Source of the DNA: Candidatus Agathobaculum merdigallinarum
GTDB lineage: Bacteria > Bacillota > Clostridia > Oscillospirales > Butyricicoccaceae
DNA: 5,253 nt
Assembly: GCA_019115425.1 (NCBI GenBank)
Contig: DXDO01000064.1
Coordinates: 1 to 5,253 of the forward strand
Direction of reading: 5' to 3'
This document shows, one piece after another, positions 1-5,253 of the stretch (position 1 is its first letter; every line of letters begins with the position of its first letter). The notes below the pieces were generated by a model that was given only the letters and a program-made list of their open reading frames with translations, did not search any database and had not been told where the DNA came from. The position numbers and the translations under genes were made by a program.

Positions 1-27
1 GAACGGTATCAAAGAGAGGTAAAAACC

Positions 28-306
28 ATGTACGAAGACAAGACTTTAGTATGCAAGGAATGCGGTAAGGAATTTGTGTTCACCGCAGGCGAGCAGGAGT
101 TTTACGCAGAGCGCGGCTTCCAGAACGAGCCGCAGCGCTGCAAGGCTTGCCGTGATGCGCGCAAGAACGCGGCCCGCGGCCCGCGTGAGTATTTCACCGC
201 GACTTGTGCAGCGTGCGGCGGAGAGGCTCGCGTTCCGTTTGAGCCGAAGTCCGACCGTCCGGTATATTGCAGCGAGTGCTTTGCGAAAATGCGCGAGCAG
301 GGCTGA
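28..306 (+). CDS. Small double zinc-ribbon protein (zf-trcl type plus CxxC-x17-CxxC type)
   Basis: A 92-residue protein with four CxxC knuckles: C9/C12, C38/C41, C60/C63 and C81/C84. The first two pairs are 25 residues apart and frame an aromatic-rich stretch ending in RGFQNEPQRC, which matches the 'probable zinc-ribbon' (zf-trcl) family. The last two pairs are separated by exactly 17 residues, matching the CxxC-x17-CxxC zinc-ribbon family. Together they should bind two zinc ions. A basic linker (residues 42-53, RDARKNAARGPR) joins the ribbons and could contact nucleic acid, but that is inference. The ATG is preceded by AGAGGT (15-20) at a 7-base spacing. There is no signal peptide or membrane segment, so the protein is probably cytoplasmic. 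A strong terminator follows directly, so this is the last or only gene of its transcript. The family is common in Firmicutes and its function is unknown to me. Confidence 0.9.
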   Translation: MYEDKTLVCKECGKEFVFTAGEQEFYAERGFQNEPQRCKACRDARKNAARGPREYFTATCAACGGEARVPFEPKSDRPVYCSECFAKMREQG

Positions 307-323
307 TTTTCTTTCATGGTGAT

Positions 324-356
324 AACGTCCGGCAGCAAGCTGCCGGACGTTTTTTA
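324..356 (+). terminator. Rho-independent terminator of the zinc-ribbon gene
   Basis: A near-perfect 26-base palindrome (325-350) forms a stem of about 11 bp, rich in GC (ACGTCCGGCAG paired with CTGCCGGACGT), and runs straight into a T tract (350-355). It begins 18 bases after the stop codon. It is a textbook intrinsic terminator on the + strand. Confidence 0.95.
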
Positions 357-528
357 TTGCGGGTCGAGTACCCACAGGCTGAAATATGGTTCAGGGATAT
401 GCGGCCCGGCCTTTGCACATACTATGGACTGATTTCATGCGCAGAAGGGTTGATAGGCGATATCCGCTTCGCTGGGATTTTCCGAGTTAACCGCTTGATA
501 GGGGATTGTTTCCGCGAAAGCGGCAGCG
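357..528. other. Intergenic stretch with no recognised gene
   Basis: About 170 bases lie between the first terminator and the operator-like dyad. I see no ORF with a credible ribosome binding site and no tRNA or known RNA. Minor structure is present: a short dyad CTGAA/TTCAG (379-394); the 8-mer TTGATAGG occurring twice, 45 bases apart (450-457 and 495-502), each followed by TCCGC; and a small CCGC-GAAA-GCGG hairpin with a GNRA-type loop (512-523). None of these identifies a function. Confidence 0.5.
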
Positions 529-554
529 AAATTTCAGATTGACGATTGAAATTT
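529..554. promoter_or_regulatory. Operator-like perfect inverted repeat over the -35 box
   Basis: AAATTTCA (529-536) and TGAAATTT (547-554) are perfect reverse complements separated by 10 bases. The right arm contains most of the -35 hexamer (546-551) of the promoter for the DUF1858 gene. The dyad lies upstream of the predicted transcription start (about 581), so it would not be part of that transcript and is better read as a DNA-binding site than as an RNA hairpin. Placement on the -35 box would suit a repressor, or an activator that overlaps the -35. The regulator is not identifiable here. That the site is functional is inference. Confidence 0.5.
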
Positions 555-574
555 GTCTCTCCTTGCGGTATACT
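546..574 (+). promoter_or_regulatory. Sigma-A-type promoter for the DUF1858 gene
   Basis: TTGAAA (546-551), a 17-base spacer and TATACT (569-574) match the sigma-70/sigma-A consensus at 10 of 12 positions with ideal spacing. The predicted start is near 581, giving a leader of about 25 bases that contains the AGGAGGT ribosome binding site (594-600). Confidence 0.8.
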
Positions 575-605
575 GTTATCAAAACAAATAATCAGGAGGT
601 CTATC

Positions 606-806
606 ATGGCAGCGATTACGAAAGATACCACGATTGGCGAGGTTCTCAATCGAAATCTGGATACGGCACAATTTTTCATGGAGATCGGCATGCATTGTCT
701 GGGCTGCCCCGCGTCGCAGGGGGAGAGCATCAAGGAGGCTTGCATGGTGCATGGCACTGATGCGGACGAACTGGTTGCCAAGCTCAACGCTTTTCTGGGT
801 GAGTAA
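606..806 (+). CDS. DUF1858 protein (hybrid-cluster-protein-associated redox disulfide domain)
   Basis: A 66-residue protein that is a single DUF1858 domain. It opens with the typical 'I-x-K-D-T-T-I-G-E-V' strand and helix (residues 4-13). The central motif is GMHCLGCPAS, with C31 and C34 forming a CxxC redox pair, and a third cysteine, C46, follows 11 residues later (EACMVHG). The family also occurs next to or fused with hybrid cluster (prismane) proteins and is thought to act in thiol/disulfide or nitrosative-stress chemistry; the substrate is not established. I chose the ATG at 606 because AGGAGGT (594-600) lies 5 bases upstream. An in-frame TTG at 546 would lie upstream of the predicted transcription start. 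The gene has its own promoter with an operator-like dyad and ends shortly before a terminator-like hairpin, so it can be expressed as a single-gene unit. Confidence 0.92.
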   Translation: MAAITKDTTIGEVLNRNLDTAQFFMEIGMHCLGCPASQGESIKEACMVHGTDADELVAKLNAFLGE

Positions 807-817
807 GGAGAAAACAG

Positions 818-847
818 GGGCCGGCAAATGCTGCCGGCTCTTTTTTT
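818..847 (+). terminator. Terminator-like hairpin between the DUF1858 gene and trmK
   Basis: GCCGGCA (820-826) pairs with TGCCGGC (832-838), extended outwards by G-C and G-T pairs, around a 5-base loop. Seven Ts follow (841-847). It looks like a good intrinsic terminator. It is unusual in that its T tract ends only 10 bases before the trmK ATG at 858, leaving no room for a promoter after it. Transcription of the trmK operon must therefore read through it or come from an undetected promoter upstream. Confidence 0.8.
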
Positions 848-857
848 GGGTGTTGCA

Positions 858-1547
858 ATGGAACGTATGATTTTAACGCCGCGGCTGGCCTGCATGGCTG
901 CACTGGTGCCGCAGGGGGCGCGGCTGGCCGATGTCGGCACGGATCACGGCAAATTGCCGTTGTCGCTGCTGCTGGAAGGGCGCGTTGCATCCGCGATCGG
1001 CTCGGATATTGGCGAGGGGCCGCTTGCACATGCGGCGCGCAACGCGCAGGAGCATGGCGTTTCGCTGTCCCTGCGGCTGGCACCCGGGCTTGATGCCGTC
1101 CGGACGGAGGAATGCGATACGGTCAGCATCGCCGGCATGGGTGGGCAGACGATCGCAGAGATTTTGCAGGCCGCCCCATGGACGGCGGGCGGCTCTCATC
1201 TGCTGCTTTTGCAGCCCATGACGATGGTATATGAGCTGCGCCGGTGGCTGTGGTCGCACGGCTACGCGATCGAGCGTGAAACGGTCTGCCGCGAGGGGCG
1301 GCGGCAGTATGTGATACTGTCCGCCCGCGGCGGCGCGCCGATCAAAGAGGTGCCGCTGCCGCAGTGCTCGTATTCGTCCGCATTGCTGCGTGCGCAGGGG
1401 GCGGCGGATTATCTGCGGCATTTGCTTGCACGAGAAAGGCGTGCGCTGGCAGGTATGGAGCGGGCAAGGACGGCGGACGATGACCGCCTGTTGGAACAGC
1501 GCGCGCTGGTGGAGCACATCGAACAGGCATTGGAGGAACTCGTATGA
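858..1547 (+). CDS. trmK: tRNA (adenine(22)-N1)-methyltransferase TrmK
   Basis: A cytoplasmic SAM-dependent enzyme that makes m1A at position 22 of certain tRNAs. At 229 residues it has the family's usual length. Visible features are the N-terminal LTPRLACMAALVP segment (6-18); SAM motif I, ADVGTDHGKLPL (24-35); the acidic end of the second strand, SDIGEGPL (49-56); the hallmark IAGMGG (91-96); and LLLQPMT (116-122), where most relatives have LQPN. The C-terminal part (about 170-229) is charged and helical, as expected for the family's coiled-coil tail. The usual GDGL motif appears as APGL (75-78). I prefer the ATG at 858, although GGGTG (848-852) is a weak ribosome binding site; 867 is an alternative start. 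The upstream ATG at 828 lies in the terminator loop and is unlikely. The gene overlaps nif3 by ATGA, matching the yqfN-yqfO order of Bacillus subtilis. Confidence 0.93.
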   Translation: MERMILTPRLACMAALVPQGARLADVGTDHGKLPLSLLLEGRVASAIGSDIGEGPLAHAARNAQEHGVSLSLRLAPGLDAVRTEECDTVSIAGMGGQTIAEILQAAPWTAGGSHLLLLQPMTMVYELRRWLWSHGYAIERETVCREGRRQYVILSARGGAPIKEVPLPQCSYSSALLRAQGAADYLRHLLARERRALAGMERARTADDDRLLEQRALVEHIEQALEELV

Positions 1548-2320
1548 CAGTGGTTCAAGATATTTTGACTTTCTTGGAGGGCTTTACGCCGCCTGAACTG
1601 GCGGAAAGCTGGGATAATGTCGGGTTGCTGTGCGGTGACCGCACCCAGCAGGTAAGCGGTGTGCTGTGTGCCCTGGATGTGACCGAGGAGGTCGTTGCTG
1701 AGGCGGCGGAGAAAGACGCACAGCTGATTGTTGCACATCATCCGGCGATCTTCACTTCGGTCAGCCGTGTTACCGCGGACGACGCAACCGGACGCATTCT
1801 GCGTGCGGCAATCAGGAATGATATCGCGCTTATCTGCATGCATACCAACGCAGACTGCGCGCAGGGCGGCGTGAATGATGCGCTGGCTTCTGCACTGTTT
1901 CTGACCGGTATCGAATCCATGGAGGCGGGCGAAAACGGTATGCTTGGCCGCGTGGGCAATCTGCCGCGTGAGATGCAGCCGCGCGAGTTTGCGCTGTATG
2001 TAAAGGAATGCCTGCGCGCGGGCGGCGTGCGCTTTTGTGACAGCGGTAAACCGATCAGGCGCGTAGCGGTTGGCGGCGGTGCATGCGGCAAGCTGATGGA
2101 CTATGCGCTCGCCAAGGGCGCGGACGCATTCGTGATCGGCGATTGCAGCTATGACCTGATGCAGCGCGCACAAACGATTGGCCTGACATTGGTGGATGCC
2201 GGTCATTTCCCGACTGAAAATCCAGTGGCGGCTGTGTTCGCCGGACAGATCGGCGCGGCATTCCCGCAGATATCCTGTACGGTATCCGAACGTCACAAGG
2301 ACTGCATTCAATTTGTATAA
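1544..2320 (+). CDS. Nif3-like dinuclear metal-centre hexameric protein
   Basis: A 258-residue Nif3/YbgI/YqfO-family protein. Known members form toroidal hexamers with a two-metal site; a GTP cyclohydrolase I type 2 label is often attached, but the true role is unsettled. The expected metal ligands are all visible: H65-H66 in VAHHPAIF, D104 in MHTNAD, and H221 and E225 in AGHFPTE. The N-terminal SWDNVGLLCGD (22-32) and the VAVGGGACG turn (174-182) are also typical. The protein has the short form of the family, without the PII/CutA-like insert seen in B. subtilis YqfO (about 370 residues). The usual GDxxYH motif reads GDCSYD (199-204), so that histidine is replaced by aspartate. Its start codon overlaps the trmK stop (ATGA), implying translational coupling. 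Trm modification and Nif3 genes are neighbours across Firmicutes. Confidence 0.93.
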   Translation: MTVVQDILTFLEGFTPPELAESWDNVGLLCGDRTQQVSGVLCALDVTEEVVAEAAEKDAQLIVAHHPAIFTSVSRVTADDATGRILRAAIRNDIALICMHTNADCAQGGVNDALASALFLTGIESMEAGENGMLGRVGNLPREMQPREFALYVKECLRAGGVRFCDSGKPIRRVAVGGGACGKLMDYALAKGADAFVIGDCSYDLMQRAQTIGLTLVDAGHFPTENPVAAVFAGQIGAAFPQISCTVSERHKDCIQFV

Positions 2321-2332
2321 GGAAGAATCAAT

Positions 2333-4108
2333 ATGCCATTAGATGCTATCTGCCTTGGAGCAGTGACCGATGAACTGAATGAAGCGCTTGCGGGCTGCCG
2401 CGTGGAGAAAGTGTATCAGCCCGACCGTGACGAGATCGTTTTGCAGACCAGAGGGCAGGGCGGCGCCCGCCGCCTGCTGCTGTCGATTGCCGCAGGTGCG
2501 CCGCGCGTGCATTTTATCGATGCCGCGCGCGAAAACCCTGCCGCGCCCCCCATGTTCTGCATGCTGCTGCGCAAGCATGTGCAGGGCGCGAAGATTGCCG
2601 CGATCGTACAGCCCGCGGTTGAGCGGATGCTCACCATTGAACTGGACACGACAGATGAAATGGGCGTCGCCTGCAAAAAGCATCTGATCTGCGAACTGAT
2701 GGGCAAGCACTCGAATATCATTTTATGCGGGGAGGACAACCGCATCATCGACGCACTGCGCCGTGTGGACGGCGACCTTTCCGGCAAACGGCAGGTGCTG
2801 CCGGGGCTGTTTTACCGCATGCCGCCCGCACAGGAGAAGCACGATCCGTTTTCTCTATCGGGCGCAGGGCTGGCCGCCGCGACCCTGCAGGCGGACGGCG
2901 AGCAGACGCTTGATCGGTATCTGCTCGGTCAGCTCCTGGGCTTCTCACCCCTGCTGTGCCGAGAATTGTCCTACCGCGCGACGAGGGACGCTGCGAAACC
3001 GCTCGCTCTTCTGACTGGTGAAGACCGTCAGCGGCTGGGGCAGGTTTTTGATGATTTGATTGCTTTTATCAGGGAAAAACGATGGAAGCCATTTCTTCTT
3101 ACCCGCGCGGAGGACGGCGGGGTGTTTGACTTCACTTTTCTGCCGGTCACGCAGTATGAAAGCATGATGAATGTATCGCAGGCAGACAGTTTTTCCACCC
3201 TGCTTGCCGCCTTTTTTGAGAAAAAGGGAAGGGTGGAGCGCATGGCGCGCCGCTCGGCCGATCTGCACAAGACCGTAGTCAACGCGCGCGACCGCTTGGC
3301 GCGCAAGCTGGCTGCACAGCAGAAGGAGTTGGATGAAACGCAAAACCGCGAGCAGTATAAGCGCATGGGAGACCTCATTACTGCCAACCTGTACCAGCTG
3401 GAAAAGGGGATGAGCAAGGCAAGGGTCGTGGACTATTACGCCGAGGACTGCCCAGAGGTCGAGATTCGGCTCGACGTGCGCCTGACGCCGCAGCAGAACG
3501 CCCAGCGGTATTTTAAGCAGTATAATAAAGCAAAAACCGCTGAGGAGATGCTGACCCAGCAGATCGAACAGGGCCGCGCGGATCTGGAATATCTGGAAAG
3601 CGTTTTGGTCAGTCTGGGGGAGGCGGAAAGCGAGCGCGACCTGTCCCAACTGCGCGAGGAACTGACGCAGGCCGGTGTTCTGTCAAATAAGCAGACGCGC
3701 AACAAAAAGCTGCGCACAAAGCCAGTGCAGGCAAAGCCCTTCCACTACCGGACAAGCGATGGTTTTGATGTATTTGCGGGCAAGAACAATCTGCAAAACG
3801 ATTTGCTGACCCTCAAGACGGCATTTAAGAGCGATCTCTGGTTTCATACGCAGAAGATACACGGCTCGCACGTGATTCTGGTGGCAGACGGCCGCGAGCC
3901 GACCGAACAGGCGATGACCGAAGCGGCGATGATCGCGGCGTACCATTCGAAGGCACGCACTTCTTCGCTGGTGCCGGTGGACTATACACCGGTGCGACAG
4001 GTGAAAAAGCCGGCGGGAGCAAAGCCCGGCATGGTGTTCTACCATGTTTATCAGACCGCCTATGTCACGCCGGATGAGGCGATAATTGAAAAGCTACGCG
4101 TGGAATGA
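2333..4108 (+). CDS. rqcH: Ribosome quality-control protein RqcH (NFACT family, Rqc2 homologue)
   Basis: A 591-residue NFACT protein, often labelled fibronectin-binding protein (FbpA/PavA/YloA). RqcH binds 50S subunits carrying stalled nascent chains and recruits tRNA-Ala to add alanine tails that mark the chain for degradation. The NFACT-N domain covers about residues 3-280, with ENPAAPPMFCMLLRKHV (67-83) as a clear signature. A charged, coiled-coil-rich middle follows (about 295-450). The C-terminal NFACT-R domain (about 469-585) carries YRTSDGFDVFAGKNNLQND (472-490) and LWFHTQKIHGSHV (502-514). The position of the functionally important D97-R98 pair of B. subtilis RqcH is E97-R98 here. AAGGAAG (2319-2325), which overlaps the nif3 stop, lies 7 bases before the ATG; the 12-base gap places the gene in the trmK-nif3 operon. 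Length and domains are complete. Confidence 0.95.
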   Translation: MPLDAICLGAVTDELNEALAGCRVEKVYQPDRDEIVLQTRGQGGARRLLLSIAAGAPRVHFIDAARENPAAPPMFCMLLRKHVQGAKIAAIVQPAVERMLTIELDTTDEMGVACKKHLICELMGKHSNIILCGEDNRIIDALRRVDGDLSGKRQVLPGLFYRMPPAQEKHDPFSLSGAGLAAATLQADGEQTLDRYLLGQLLGFSPLLCRELSYRATRDAAKPLALLTGEDRQRLGQVFDDLIAFIREKRWKPFLLTRAEDGGVFDFTFLPVTQYESMMNVSQADSFSTLLAAFFEKKGRVERMARRSADLHKTVVNARDRLARKLAAQQKELDETQNREQYKRMGDLITANLYQLEKGMSKARVVDYYAEDCPEVEIRLDVRLTPQQNAQRYFKQYNKAKTAEEMLTQQIEQGRADLEYLESVLVSLGEAESERDLSQLREELTQAGVLSNKQTRNKKLRTKPVQAKPFHYRTSDGFDVFAGKNNLQNDLLTLKTAFKSDLWFHTQKIHGSHVILVADGREPTEQAMTEAAMIAAYHSKARTSSLVPVDYTPVRQVKKPAGAKPGMVFYHVYQTAYVTPDEAIIEKLRVE

Positions 4109-4147
4109 GCGCAGATATACAAGCATTCAAGAGTTAATTTAAGAGGA

Positions 4148-4173
4148 AAAGAGGACGCATTTGCGTCCTCTTT
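4148..4173. terminator. Bidirectional terminator between convergent genes
   Basis: AAAGAGGACGC (4148-4158) and GCGTCCTCTTT (4163-4173) form an 11-bp stem with a 4-base loop. It lies 39 bases after the rqcH stop and 4 bases beyond the stop of the minus-strand gene. The flanking T-rich stretches are short and interrupted on both strands (TCTTTCGCTTT on +, CTCTTTTCCTCTT on -). It probably serves both genes, with the minus strand having the better T tract. Confidence 0.8.
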
Positions 4174-4177
4174 CGCT

Positions 4178-5119
4178 TTATGCGCCGATCAACTGCATGG
4201 TGTTGTAGAGCATCTCGCAGGCGGTCTGGCGGATGATCGGTTCATCCTCACACTGCATGGATGCCAGCGGGGAGAGCACTTCGAGACGTGTCAATGTGCT
4301 GACTGCGCGCGCCGCCCAGTCCATATCGGTGGAGTGCTCGCCCGCAAGCACGTACTGCGTACCGTCCAGTTCGCCGTCCAGAAGATTGTTGATAATCACG
4401 CTGGCTTCCGCGAGAGTGATCGGATTTTGCCCGCGGATTTCCGATAATCCACTCGCGGTGCGGTAGCCGGAGACAAGTCTGTTGGCTGCCGCTGTGCTGA
4501 TAAAGGGCTTTGCCCAGGCGGACAGTCCGCTGTCATCGACAAAATCGGTTTGGGTGGTCGGCTCGACCGGCAACCCGGATACCGCCGTCGCCATTGTAAT
4601 AAATTCACTTCGCGTCACAGGCTGAGACGGATGGAAAAAGTACACGCCGCCGATGTTTTCACCGGTCATTACCCCATTTTCCGCCAGACAGATGGCGGCA
4701 TAATGCGCGGGATTGCCGGACATATCCGCATAGGTCAATCCTGCGCGGTTTTTGGATATGGTGATGGTGATTTGCACGGGCTTGGCAGTATTGCCGTCCG
4801 CGTCCACCGCGGTAAAGGAAAACCGATCCTTGCCGGTCTTGTGCCCGGGGGAATAGGTGAGGATGTTCCCCTCGATTTTCGCTGTGCCCAGACGGGGTTC
4901 TTCCGTCAGCTGGTACAAAACGACATCGTTGTCCGTATCCGCAGCGCTGAGCGAAAGTTCGATGGGGATATCAATACAGGTTTCCGCTTCAACCGCCTGT
5001 GCAACCGGCACATTGCCCGCGGCCTGTGCCACAGTCAGGCTGGCGGCCAGCGCCGCGCCGACAAACAACAGGGTCACCGGCAGCAGCACCATGGCAGTCA
5101 ACAGCTTTTTATCCTTCAA
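4178..5119 (-). CDS. Secreted cadherin-like/SLH-domain surface protein
   Basis: A 313-residue exported protein. The N-terminus has lysines (K2, K4, K5), a hydrophobic core (6-24) and likely signal-peptidase sites after ALA (25) or AQA (33). Residues about 46-122 form a cadherin-like/tandem-95-type Ig domain, with AADTDND (59-65), ILTYSP (86-91), GKDRFSFTAVDADG (96-109) and a closing ITITI strand; the acidic residues could bind calcium. SLH repeats follow: the first at about 130-182 with TRSE (169-172), the second at about 192-250 with a TLAEA version of that motif, and a diverged third at about 262-311. SLH triplets bind secondary cell-wall polymers, so this is probably a wall-anchored protein; its ligand is unknown. 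The start is TTG (5119-5117), chosen because GGAAGGGGTG lies 8 bases upstream and because it supplies the basic signal-peptide head. It is convergent with rqcH and not part of that operon. Confidence 0.87.
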   Translation of the reverse strand: MKDKKLLTAMVLLPVTLLFVGAALAASLTVAQAAGNVPVAQAVEAETCIDIPIELSLSAADTDNDVVLYQLTEEPRLGTAKIEGNILTYSPGHKTGKDRFSFTAVDADGNTAKPVQITITISKNRAGLTYADMSGNPAHYAAICLAENGVMTGENIGGVYFFHPSQPVTRSEFITMATAVSGLPVEPTTQTDFVDDSGLSAWAKPFISTAAANRLVSGYRTASGLSEIRGQNPITLAEASVIINNLLDGELDGTQYVLAGEHSTDMDWAARAVSTLTRLEVLSPLASMQCEDEPIIRQTACEMLYNTMQLIGA

Positions 5120-5127
5120 AATACAAA

Positions 5128-5137
5128 CACCCCTTCC
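5128..5137 (-). promoter_or_regulatory. Ribosome binding site that supports a TTG start
   Basis: On the minus strand GGAAGGGGTG occurs 8 bases before the TTG at 5119. It is close to the AAGGAGGTG consensus. No ATG or GTG in frame lies between it and the TTG. The next in-frame ATG (codon 10) has no comparable site and would cut off the basic part of the signal peptide. Confidence 0.75.
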
Positions 5138-5253
5138 AATAGGTTCCGTGTTTTGCAGTATGCTCCTGAGAAGGCCGCTTTATGCATAAAATTTGCTTTT
5201 CTTTTCCGAATGTTTCAGAGACCTTGCTGAAAGACGGAAATTCCTGCAAAAGT
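5138..5253. other. Upstream region of the SLH gene, no promoter assigned
   Basis: The last 116 bases should hold the promoter of the minus-strand SLH gene. I see only weak -10-like candidates (for example CATACT on the minus strand, 5163-5158) with no matching -35 at 16-18 bases. A 9-base dyad GGAAATTCC lies at 5236-5244. No gene is supported here. Confidence 0.4.

Noticed and set aside
539..574. TTGACG (539-544) as the -35 box for TATACT
   Set aside because: The spacer would be 24 bases. TTGAAA at 546-551 gives the ideal 17.
546..605. Longer DUF1858 protein starting at the TTG at 546
   Set aside because: This TTG is part of the -35 box and upstream of the predicted transcript, while the ATG at 606 has an excellent ribosome binding site.
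828..857. TrmK starting at the ATG at 828
   Set aside because: That ATG is in the loop of the terminator hairpin, lacks a free ribosome binding site, and adds residues translated from the T tract that the family does not have.
1409..2311. 300-codon open frame on the minus strand opposite trmK and nif3
   Set aside because: It lies wholly antisense to two well-recognised genes, has no family-like sequence and no ribosome binding site I can support. Long antisense frames are expected in GC-rich coding DNA.
2945..3649. 234-codon open frame on the minus strand inside rqcH
   Set aside because: It is antisense to the conserved RqcH reading frame, and its composition is that of a coding shadow.
5212..5217. 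TGAAAC on the minus strand as an ECF sigma -35 for the SLH gene
   Set aside because: No CGT-type -10 element follows at 15-17 bases.
4550..5230. 226-codon open frame on the plus strand opposite the SLH gene
   Set aside because: The minus-strand frame has a signal peptide, an Ig-like domain and SLH motifs, while the plus frame has nothing recognisable.
1..5253. CRISPR array, tRNA/rRNA gene, insertion sequence or attachment site
   Set aside because: No regularly spaced repeats, cloverleaf, transposase or terminal repeat was visible on either strand.

Overview
The window reads as a chromosomal segment of a moderately GC-rich Clostridia member. I would guess the Oscillospiraceae/Butyricicoccaceae neighbourhood (Agathobaculum- or Butyricicoccus-like), but this is inferred from gene content and codon style, not from a marker gene. 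Supporting signs are strong AGGAGG-type ribosome binding sites, a TTG start, the trmK-nif3 pair typical of Firmicutes, a Firmicutes-type RqcH and an SLH-anchored surface protein.

Layout. At 28-306 (+) lies a small double zinc-ribbon protein, closed by a strong hairpin terminator (324-356). Bases 357-528 hold no gene that I recognise. A well-formed sigma-A promoter (546-574) then drives a 66-residue DUF1858 redox-disulfide protein (606-806). Its -35 box lies inside a perfect 8-bp inverted repeat (529-554), which looks like an operator. A second terminator-like hairpin (818-847) ends only about 10 bases before the start of trmK (858-1547). trmK overlaps nif3 (1544-2320) by four bases, and rqcH (2333-4108) follows after 12 bases, so the three form a tight operon. 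A shared, bidirectional hairpin (4148-4173) separates rqcH from a convergent gene (4178-5119, -). That gene encodes a secreted protein with a cadherin-like domain and SLH repeats. The last 134 bases are the upstream region of this gene.

How the genes fit together. TrmK methylates A22 of tRNA. RqcH adds alanine tails to nascent chains on obstructed large ribosomal subunits. Nif3 is a conserved dimetal protein of unsettled role. The operon therefore centres on translation and its quality control, while the DUF1858 protein in front suggests a redox-related unit with its own control. The SLH protein is an unrelated cell-surface gene.

No wholly new system is evident. The points most worth a second look are the operator-like dyad on the DUF1858 promoter, the terminator placed against the trmK start, and several substitutions at family-conserved positions (RqcH E97, TrmK APGL, Nif3 Y203-D204).
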